From NCBI GenBank assembly GCA_964575575.1, contig CAZNQQ010000002.1, forward strand, positions 1 through 56,981: DNA of 56,981 nucleotides. Direction: 5' to 3'. Under the pieces are notes generated by a model. It saw only the letters and a list, made by a program, of their open reading frames with translations. It had not been told where the DNA came from and ran no database searches. Position 1 is the first letter of the stretch. The number at the start of each line of letters is the position of its first letter. Positions 50,477 to 56,981 of this stretch are shown here, in pieces. The position numbers were made by a program, and so were the translations under genes. Origin of the DNA: UBA2163 sp964575575 (GTDB lineage: Bacteria > Patescibacteriota > Minisyncoccia > Phycocordibacterales > UBA2163).

Positions 50477-51421
50477 TTAATTTTTAGCTTTGAGATTATC
50501 TTTTTTTGCCCATTCTATATACCTATCTATGCCTTCCCACATGTTAACTTTTGGAGAATATCCTAGACTTTTAGCAAACGATACATCAGCTGGAAAACGA
50601 GTAACTTCTCCTGGCCGTGGATCACCATGCACGACATTCACATTGAGTTTCTTTGCTATGTACTCAACAATATCTTTAACACTTGTATTTTCACCGGATG
50701 CCAAATTTACCGTCTTTCCAGCAAGGGAGTCGTCTTTTAATATAAGATTATACCCATCTATTATGTCGTCTATATGAGAATAATCTCTTGTTGAACTTCC
50801 GTCTCCAAAAATAGTTAAATCTTCTCCACGGAGTGCTTTAGCAACAACTATAGGTATAAGTGCTCCAAATGTACCACTTTTTTGTCTTTCTCCATAGATA
50901 TTAAAAGGTCTAACAATGGTTACATCGACACCAAATGATTTAAAGTAGGAATAACATATTCTGTCAGCTGCGGCTTTAGACGATGCATATGGGCTATTTG
51001 GCTTTAGCTCTGCTGTTTCGTCTAGCTTCTCACCTTCTTTAAGATTTTGTCCGTCTCCATATACCTCGCAAGTAGAAGTTAATATAAGTCGGTTTTTGTT
51101 TTCTCTTGTAGCTTCAAGAATATGATATGTACCCAAAATATTGGTATAAAAAAAGGCAACAGGGTCTTTGAGTGACTCGTCAACATTTATACGCGCGGCA
51201 AGATGAAAAACAACATCATGCCCTCGAACACTTTTATGAATAAGCTCTTTGTCTGTTATGCTGCCCCAAATAAGATTAATTTTGTCCAATACATTAGACA
51301 AACTAGACAAAGCTCTTTTTGAATATGTGTTTAAAACAGAGACTTCGTGACCTTGATTAAGTAAAGATTCAACAAGATGACTTCCTTGAAACCCTCCACC
51401 ACCTGTTACAAGTATTTTCAT
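50477..51421 (-). CDS. NAD-dependent NDP-sugar epimerase/dehydratase
   Basis: The 314-residue extended SDR has the loop MKILVTGGGGFQGSHLVESL (Gln where Ile is usual), LAARINVDESLKDPVAF, STCEVYGDGQ, the YASSK catalytic Tyr-Lys pair and IVRPFNIYGERQ. It could be a UDP-glucose 4-epimerase-like enzyme, or a 4,6-dehydratase of the RfbB/LegB type; STCEVYG resembles the LegB pattern. If LegB, it would link to the nonulosonate sets. It is the first gene of the operon that ends with gmd. Confidence 0.85.
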   Translation of the reverse strand: MKILVTGGGGFQGSHLVESLLNQGHEVSVLNTYSKRALSSLSNVLDKINLIWGSITDKELIHKSVRGHDVVFHLAARINVDESLKDPVAFFYTNILGTYHILEATRENKNRLILTSTCEVYGDGQNLKEGEKLDETAELKPNSPYASSKAAADRICYSYFKSFGVDVTIVRPFNIYGERQKSGTFGALIPIVVAKALRGEDLTIFGDGSSTRDYSHIDDIIDGYNLILKDDSLAGKTVNLASGENTSVKDIVEYIAKKLNVNVVHGDPRPGEVTRFPADVSFAKSLGYSPKVNMWEGIDRYIEWAKKDNLKAKN

Positions 51422-51507
51422 AATTAAATTTATAGATTAGTCTTGTAAATATATCAAAAGATGCTCGATTGGACAAGAACACTTTATTGATATTTAATTA
51501 GTTGTAA

Positions 51508-51513
51508 TATACT
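51508..51513 (+). promoter_or_regulatory. -10 box (TATACT) directly ahead of the GT4 gene
   Basis: TATACT ends 4 bases before the ATG at 51518, predicting a start at or within the first codon (leaderless). A TTGATA at 51487-51492 is only 15 bases upstream of it, slightly short for a -35. Confidence 0.4.
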
Positions 51514-51517
51514 GACC

Positions 51518-52702
51518 ATGCAAAAAACAAAACATATAGCAATAAACGCACTCTGGCTGTCACACAAAAATATCACAGGGGTTTTTGTATATACTCAAAA
51601 TCTTCTAGATAATATTTTTGAAACTGACCAAAACAATACATATACTATATTTCTAAAAAAGCAAGATTTCTCTTATTTCAAAAATAGATATGGCACATAT
51701 AACAATGTGTCTTTTGTGGTTGTTGATATCAGGCAGGATGTAGTATTACACCAACTGCGTGCTATCTACAAATTGATTGCAAAAATTAAGAAAGATGATG
51801 TAAAAGCTGAAGAGATTGTAAGAAGAGAAATACAAAGACATATAAACAGAAAGGATATTGATATATTTTTCTATCCATCCGGAATAATATACCCTAAAAA
51901 ACTTACTGGGGTTAAAACAATATCAACAATGTATGACCTGCAACACGAATATTACCCAGAGAACTTTTCTGATGCTCAGATAGCTTTTAGAAAACATAAT
52001 CATAAATATACAGCTCAAAACTCTGACCATGTTATTGCAATCTCAAACTATACCAAAAAGACTATTTTAGAAAAATATAATATAGATCCAGATAAAATCA
52101 GCACTGTATACCTAGATGCTGTAAAGCTAAAAGAAAGCATAAACACTGATAATATTGAGCTTCCAAAACAATTTTTGCTATACCCCGCTGCTCTATGGCC
52201 ACATAAGAATCACAAAATATTAATTGAAGCTTTAAATGATTTAAAAGCTAAGTTTCCAAATCTACATATAGTATTTACCGGAGTAACCAAAAAGAAAAAG
52301 CTTCGAGAGGAAATCGACAGCTTAATTAAAAAATATAATTTGTCTAACAAAATACACTTCCTAGGCTTTGTATCAGACGAAACACTTAGTTATATATATA
52401 AAAAAGCAAGTGCTCTTGTATTCCCATCTTCTTTTGAAGGATTTGGTATACCGCTTATTGAAGCTTTTAGATACGAGCTACCAGTCATAGCTGCCAGAAA
52501 CAGTAGCATTACAGAGATGGTTGGTGATGCAGGGTTATTGTTTGAAACAAATAATATAAAAGAATGTAAACAACACATTGAAGATGTTCTGACAGATGAA
52601 AATCTACGACACGAACTTATTGATAAAGGATTAAATAGAGCAAAAGACTTCTCTTGGATGAATACCGCAGAAGAGACACTAGGTGTATTTGATAATATTT
52701 AG
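51518..52702 (+). CDS. Glycosyltransferase family 4
   Basis: The 394-residue GT-B protein opens KHIAINALWLSHKNITGVFV and has ISTMYDLQHEYYPENFS, DHVIAISNYTKKTILEKYNI, FLLYPAALWPHKNHKILIEA, IHFLGFVSDETLSYIYKKAS and PSSFEGFGIPLIEAF with the donor-site glutamates. It is the only plus-strand gene in the right third of the window. Its 3' end overlaps the convergent GT gene by 24 bases. Confidence 0.9.
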   Translation: MQKTKHIAINALWLSHKNITGVFVYTQNLLDNIFETDQNNTYTIFLKKQDFSYFKNRYGTYNNVSFVVVDIRQDVVLHQLRAIYKLIAKIKKDDVKAEEIVRREIQRHINRKDIDIFFYPSGIIYPKKLTGVKTISTMYDLQHEYYPENFSDAQIAFRKHNHKYTAQNSDHVIAISNYTKKTILEKYNIDPDKISTVYLDAVKLKESINTDNIELPKQFLLYPAALWPHKNHKILIEALNDLKAKFPNLHIVFTGVTKKKKLREEIDSLIKKYNLSNKIHFLGFVSDETLSYIYKKASALVFPSSFEGFGIPLIEAFRYELPVIAARNSSITEMVGDAGLLFETNNIKECKQHIEDVLTDENLRHELIDKGLNRAKDFSWMNTAEETLGVFDNI

Positions 52703-53752
52703 AAATTCTTTTCCAATAGCTTTTGGGTTTAGTTTATCTTTATAAAGACAGTACCCGCTCTCAGCTATTTCTTCTTGTAATTTTACATTGTTTTTTAATT
52801 CTAAAATCTTCTCTGCCAAATCATTTGCATCTGCCGGTCTTACAAACAAACAGTTTTCTTTATCTTTAAGTAGCTCTCTATTACTTATAGATTCCATAGT
52901 AATGTACGGCATCTTAAGTGCTAATGCTTCAAATGTTTTGTTCTGTATTGTTCTGTGCATCCTAGAGTGGTCTGCAAATTGCCCTAGAATTGCATTGCAA
53001 GAAAGCATCTTTTCTCTTAGGACATCGTCTGGTAAAAATTCTGTGATTAACTCTACATTATCTAAGTCGTATTTTTTTATCATATCTTCAATTTTTTCGC
53101 GTAACATACCTCGCCCAATAACTAAGAATTTTATATTTTTATCTTTTAGGATTTTTGCTGCTTCAATTACATACTCAGCACCAGTTGCAGGTAAAAACCA
53201 TCCCCTAAATACTACAGAAAAATTATCGTTCTTTTTTATATCCTCTGACGGATAAAAAACATCACTACTTGCACCAGTAAGAAGAACTTTCATTTTATTT
53301 TTATTAATAAAAAATGTCTTAGACAAAAACTTCTTCTGGCTTTCACTTTCAACTAATATCAAATTAGCAGAATGAAAAGCAATGAAATCTCTTGCCCATA
53401 TATAGAATGCGCCAAAAGAGATCTTTCTATACTTTTCTCTATCAAGTATCTCTCCCTCATACATAGAGCACAAAGCATTATATATAACTTTCTTTTTTGA
53501 TATAAGGCGTGCCAAAGGAACAACAATATTGCTTAAATACCCAACAACCATAAAATCATAATCATTTTTGATTAATCTATGTTTTTTTATCAAATTAATA
53601 AATTTAGAAAAAGATTTTGAATTATCTACACATTCCACACATTCAAGACTGTTTTCTTTAAGGCCACGCCATAGGATTTGGTTTCGTGCCATTTCTGTTG
53701 GCTCATATATACCAAAATAACAATATTTATTTTTCTTTTTATTTTGCGCCAT
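52679..53752 (-). CDS. Glycosyltransferase family 4
   Basis: The 357-residue protein has the GT4 donor half: FSVVFRGWFLPATGAEYVIE, FLVIGRGMLREKIEDMIKKY, VELITEFLPDDVLREKM and RTIQNKTFEALALKMPYITM with the terminal donor-site Glu. The N-terminus has KNKYCYFGIYEPTEMARNQI. It starts within the end of the methyltransferase gene (14-base overlap). The sugar transferred is unknown. Confidence 0.83.
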   Translation of the reverse strand: MAQNKKKNKYCYFGIYEPTEMARNQILWRGLKENSLECVECVDNSKSFSKFINLIKKHRLIKNDYDFMVVGYLSNIVVPLARLISKKKVIYNALCSMYEGEILDREKYRKISFGAFYIWARDFIAFHSANLILVESESQKKFLSKTFFINKNKMKVLLTGASSDVFYPSEDIKKNDNFSVVFRGWFLPATGAEYVIEAAKILKDKNIKFLVIGRGMLREKIEDMIKKYDLDNVELITEFLPDDVLREKMLSCNAILGQFADHSRMHRTIQNKTFEALALKMPYITMESISNRELLKDKENCLFVRPADANDLAEKILELKNNVKLQEEIAESGYCLYKDKLNPKAIGKEFLNIIKYT

Positions 53753-54377
53753 TTTTTACTGCTTTTATAAAATATCCGATAGGATATTCTGACCCTGTAT
53801 ATTTTTTGCCCATCCTTTTTGATATAGATTTTATTAAAATATCTAAACCAACTGCAATTCTTTCCAAGAAAAAATTAACAAACGCTGGGAAAAATCTATG
53901 AACGAGATTAAATGCTGCACTAAATGCCCCCTCGCCTATCTCTATGATTTGCACTCCAGCAAAACCGTTTTCTTTCATCATCTTTTCAATAGCTTGTTTG
54001 GAATACCTAAAATAATCTCTTGGACTTGAATGCACATAATAAAGAAACGGTATCACCATAACAATACTTCCGTTTTCTTTCAAAATCCGTGCGCTGTCTT
54101 TGAGAAGATTGTCGTAATTATAAATATGCTCTAGCAAATTTATCATGAGCACAGCATCGCAAGAATCACCGTCAACAGGCATGGGTGTATTCTCAAGATT
54201 ATGTAATATATCTGGATTTGTATTCTCTTTAGAGTTAAGCACGAGAATTGAATTTTCACCACCAACAAGATTATGATAGTCCGCATTTTTCACACCACCA
54301 AGATCAACAATCTTTCCATCGAGTTTGATTTCTGAAAGTTTTTTATATGTTAGTTTTCTAAATAGACTTTGTTTCAT
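53739..54377 (-). CDS. SAM-dependent methyltransferase-like protein
   Basis: The 212-residue protein has KIVDLGGVKNADYHNLVGG (a SAM-loop variant with DLGG), VLNSKENTNPDILHNLEN and CDAVLMINLLEHIYNYDNLL, as in Methyltransf_11. It may methylate a sugar. It begins 2 bases after the GT4 gene upstream and overlaps the next gene. Confidence 0.8.
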   Translation of the reverse strand: MKQSLFRKLTYKKLSEIKLDGKIVDLGGVKNADYHNLVGGENSILVLNSKENTNPDILHNLENTPMPVDGDSCDAVLMINLLEHIYNYDNLLKDSARILKENGSIVMVIPFLYYVHSSPRDYFRYSKQAIEKMMKENGFAGVQIIEIGEGAFSAAFNLVHRFFPAFVNFFLERIAVGLDILIKSISKRMGKKYTGSEYPIGYFIKAVKNGAK

Positions 54378-54379
54378 AC

Positions 54380-55468
54380 TTAATCGTTTGCAGTTACTTT
54401 TATTTTTTTGGCAAGAGTAGACAAGTCATGCTCTTCAATTATCTTTTTTCTCATATTTGTACTGTAAGTATTTTTTTGATCTTGCGACATGCTTAAAATA
54501 TTCTCTATTTTATCCGCCAAATCATCTGCATTTCTTTCTTCAAATAAAAACTCTTTAGGTAGAATACTTTCAAATGCAGGACTTGAAACTAATGTGAGTG
54601 TCTCGCAAGCCATAGACTCAAGTACAGTTTTATCAAAATTACCTTCAGGTGTTAAATTTACAGATACTTCATGCTTGTTAAAAACTTTTGGGCTTTTATA
54701 GTTTGGAATACTACCACAAAAACTTACAATACCATTTTTCTCCATTTCTTCAGCGTCTTTTCGTAATCCATCATAATATTCTTTATCACGTTCTGGCGCA
54801 GAACCATATATATCTAATGTTGTCTTAACACCTCTATTGTTAAGTATTTTTACAGCATTTAACAGAATATCTACATATTTTACTGGTGATATTCTTCCTA
54901 TATAAAGTATAGAATTAGGGATTTTTTGCAAACCCACATCTCTCTTAAACATATTGGTGTCTATGCCTGCAGGCATTTTCATGGCGTTTTTAAACCTAGC
55001 CGTAAAAGCAAAAGGCGAAGTATGGAAAGTTTTATTTGTAATAATCCCAGCAATGCGAGCAGATAATGTGCCGTAAGTGTGGTTATACCAAAGGAAGACC
55101 TTTTTTCTTGTTAATCTCAACCACACACCACCAAGAATAATGTACTCAATATTCATGTGCACAAAGACTACATCGTAGTTTTTACGCTCACTCCAAATAT
55201 ATTTATAAAATCTGTAAATATATTTCAGTCTTGACGCCCCATCTTCTTTACCTAATGAAAGAACTTTCACCCCAGTACCAGAAAATTCTGCTGAATTTTC
55301 GCTACGGGGCTTCGCATTTTTTACAGAATAAAAATCGTGACTACCCTCCTTCAGGCAGATAACTGTTACGAATTCAAAATGTTTTGCAAACTCCAAAATC
55401 CATCGATGAAAGAACCCGAGGACGTCATCGTTCTTATCTACTTTTTGAGTAACTAATAATAATTTCAT
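54380..55468 (-). CDS. Glycosyltransferase family 4
   Basis: From MKLLLVTQKVDKNDDVLGFF the 362-residue protein has MPAGIDTNMFKRDVG, SILYIGRISPVKYVDILLNA and VSVNLTPEGNFDKTVLESMA with the GT4 donor-site glutamate. An ATG at 55507, 13 codons earlier, lies inside the dehydrogenase gene and gives a tail unlike GT4 starts, so I chose 55468, which lies 13 bases past that gene's stop. The donor is unknown. Confidence 0.85.
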   Translation of the reverse strand: MKLLLVTQKVDKNDDVLGFFHRWILEFAKHFEFVTVICLKEGSHDFYSVKNAKPRSENSAEFSGTGVKVLSLGKEDGASRLKYIYRFYKYIWSERKNYDVVFVHMNIEYIILGGVWLRLTRKKVFLWYNHTYGTLSARIAGIITNKTFHTSPFAFTARFKNAMKMPAGIDTNMFKRDVGLQKIPNSILYIGRISPVKYVDILLNAVKILNNRGVKTTLDIYGSAPERDKEYYDGLRKDAEEMEKNGIVSFCGSIPNYKSPKVFNKHEVSVNLTPEGNFDKTVLESMACETLTLVSSPAFESILPKEFLFEERNADDLADKIENILSMSQDQKNTYSTNMRKKIIEEHDLSTLAKKIKVTAND

Positions 55469-55481
55469 TGTATATGAAAAA

Positions 55482-56333
55482 CTACTTGATTTGACTTCCG
55501 TACACACCCTTTAGTAATTCCAAATCTTTGTTGCTATCGCACAAAAGTTTTATATTTTTGTTATTCATTATTTCTAGTAAATCTTTTCCCTCATTATCTC
55601 CAACCATCTTATTATACATTTCAGAAAAAGCTGCGAAATCTTTTATAAAACAATTTCCACCTGCCCCACGACCGCTTTTATGAATTGGGTCTAAGTGAGT
55701 CTTACCAATACGTGTATCCGCTGTCATATTGCTCTGTATTACTTTCCAATCAACATCTTCAAAACTTTGTGACAAATCATAAAGCATATTTATAAATATT
55801 ACTTTAAAATAAAACCAACAATTGCCTCCGTATTTTGTAAGCTCTGCCTCTTTCGCATTGCATATCGATTCGTACGGCGCTTTGGGAAGTGTGTCTATTA
55901 CTTTTTGTGCTGCATCTTTATATTTTTGAGAATCTTCAGGGATACCAACAATATTTCTGTCTGGACGTGACGCATCTTCTGATGCTGTAAGTTCAGTAAG
56001 AAACTCTGGTGAATGCACCACTAATATATCTGGGTTTTCTTTTTGAATACTTTCGGTTGTGCCAGGTATAATCGTAGATTTTATTACAGCGATTTTCCCT
56101 TTTCCTACAAGTTTTATAACTTTCCTTATAATACTGTCATCAAAACCTTCTGGAGTTGTAGGTGTTGGAACTGCAATAAATACAATATCGCAAGTTTCGA
56201 TATGTTCCTCATTTTTATAATGAGGCTCTTCAAGAGCATAACGAACAACATGAAATCCACGATTTTCAAAATCATCGGCATAATTCTTACCTATAAACCC
56301 TTGCCCTATAAACCCTATTTTTTCTTTTTGCAT
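55482..56333 (-). CDS. Short UDP-glucose/GDP-mannose dehydrogenase-like protein
   Basis: The 283-residue protein has the Rossmann loop KIGFIGQGFIGKNYADDFEN, IVFIAVPTPTTPEGFDDSII, KSTIIPGTTESI, HSPEFLTELTASEDASRPD and the active-site Cys in GRGAGGNCFIKDFAAF. Full enzymes are about 430 residues; this one ends soon after the Cys domain and lacks the C-terminal nucleotide-sugar-binding domain. It may be an oxidoreductase with another substrate or need a partner. The catalytic Lys and Cys regions look intact. Its start lies 19 bases inside the next gene. Confidence 0.8.
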   Translation of the reverse strand: MQKEKIGFIGQGFIGKNYADDFENRGFHVVRYALEEPHYKNEEHIETCDIVFIAVPTPTTPEGFDDSIIRKVIKLVGKGKIAVIKSTIIPGTTESIQKENPDILVVHSPEFLTELTASEDASRPDRNIVGIPEDSQKYKDAAQKVIDTLPKAPYESICNAKEAELTKYGGNCWFYFKVIFINMLYDLSQSFEDVDWKVIQSNMTADTRIGKTHLDPIHKSGRGAGGNCFIKDFAAFSEMYNKMVGDNEGKDLLEIMNNKNIKLLCDSNKDLELLKGVYGSQIK

Positions 56334-56981
56334 ATGAACGATTCTTTAAACTGCTCTAAATAATCTTGTTTATTTTTGTACGGATAATTGACCAATCTTG
56401 CCTTTTTTGGCTCGTTTTCTATATATTTAACTATGTTTTGAGCCAAATAGTCACTATCTGTAATATATGCTCCAACTTCGCGAGCTATACCAACATCTGT
56501 AGAAAATACAGGAAGTTCTGAAGCCAAAGCCTCCACTATGGTAAGTCCATAACCTTCATAATCTGAAGTTACCAGTAGCATGTCCGCAGACTTATAATAC
56601 GAATAAATAGTTTCTTTATTTTGCCAACCATCAAAGATGATACTAGTTTTTAGTCCATAGTTGTTAGTTATTAGTTCTAGGTTCTCTTTTTTACTTCCCT
56701 CTCCCACCACCACCAATCCTGTTTTTGGATATTTTTTCACTACATCTTTCATAGCTGATATTGCAAGCGGAATATTTTTTTCTTTTTCTAATCGTGAAAC
56801 CATAAGAATAATCTTCTCAAACTGTGGATATTTTTTATGTAAATCTATTGTTACATTAGTATTTTTTATTTTTTCTATATCTACAAATATTGGTAATACT
56901 GAAATGTTTGAAGATTCTATACTAAATTGCTTTATTAATTTATTTTTCATACTCTCTGACACCACACGAATACAATCTGCA
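56315..56981 (-). CDS. Glycosyltransferase family 4, C-terminal part (5' end outside window)
   Basis: The frame continues past the right edge: the last codons seen read ADCIRVVSESMKNKLIKQF, typical mid-protein GT4 sequence, so a start at the internal GTG (56965) is unlikely. The donor half has IILMVSRLEKEKNIPLAISA, LVVVGEGSKKENLELI, IIFDGWQNKETIYSYYKSAD and DYEGYGLTIVEALASELP with the donor-site glutamates. The stop overlaps the dehydrogenase gene by 19 bases. Confidence 0.88.
   Translation of the reverse strand, partial: ADCIRVVSESMKNKLIKQFSIESSNISVLPIFVDIEKIKNTNVTIDLHKKYPQFEKIILMVSRLEKEKNIPLAISAMKDVVKKYPKTGLVVVGEGSKKENLELITNNYGLKTSIIFDGWQNKETIYSYYKSADMLLVTSDYEGYGLTIVEALASELPVFSTDVGIAREVGAYITDSDYLAQNIVKYIENEPKKARLVNYPYKNKQDYLEQFKESFICKKKK

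Noticed and set aside
1..56981. Use of UGA as a sense codon (genetic code 25)
   Set aside because: TGA serves as a stop for several genes (for example 28904 and 34153) and Trp codons are TGG in conserved positions, so the standard code applies.

Overview
Organism. The window looks like a chromosomal piece of a Candidate Phyla Radiation bacterium (Patescibacteria, Parcubacteria-like). The reasons are its strong AT bias, minimal housekeeping genes (gatB, secA, murB) beside a very large surface-sugar locus, helix-turn-helix/membrane surface proteins with GIGTT-type repeats, and many genes that seem to lack a leader (a -10 box ends 4-7 bases or so before the ATG). TGA is used as a stop, so this is not code 25. 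The lineage is an inference from gene content.

Layout. (1) 1-12.9 kb, all genes on the minus strand: two paralogous HTH-plus-membrane surface proteins, gatB, a TVP38-type membrane protein, a small exported protein, an AbrB-like regulator, a REP-associated transposase unit, secA, a lysine-rich histone-like protein, murB and an O-antigen-ligase/TPR protein. (2) 12.9-24.2 kb, minus: a tightly packed operon with neuB-neuC-neuA, a 2-hydroxyacid dehydrogenase, two methyltransferases, and an acyl-carrier cassette (FkbH-like HAD protein, ACP, AcpS, GNAT, deacetylase). (3) 24.2-35.9 kb, plus: pseB-pseC-spsF/pseF-pseI, a formyltransferase, a HAD-Nudix fusion, a CBS-dehydrogenase fusion, a methyltransferase, an unknown GT-like protein, and a third NeuB/NeuA pair. 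(4) 35.9-46.2 kb, minus: a GT-like protein, DUF4956-VTC-CotH/beta-helix, an ABC exporter, a second large GT-like protein, a P-loop kinase and GDP-fucose synthase. (5) 46.4-57 kb: a solitary Nudix gene, gmd, several GT4 glycosyltransferases, an NDP-sugar epimerase/dehydratase, a methyltransferase and a short UDP-sugar dehydrogenase.

How it works together. The genes from about 12.9 kb to the right edge read as one locus that makes and exports a complex surface glycan. It makes up to three nonulosonic (sialic-like) acids as CMP-sugars, GDP-L-fucose (gmd and fcl) and UDP-hexuronic acids, assembles them with GT4/GT-B transferases, and exports them with an ABC flippase and an O-antigen ligase. The most unusual parts are the carrier-protein cassette with its own AcpS inside a sugar operon, the three parallel nonulosonate sets, and the REP/RAYT unit with a REP copy inside the transposase reading frame. 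A candidate small RNA (about 10.6 kb) and a folded non-coding element (about 2.9 kb) are also present. All functions are read from sequence motifs by eye; no database search was run.
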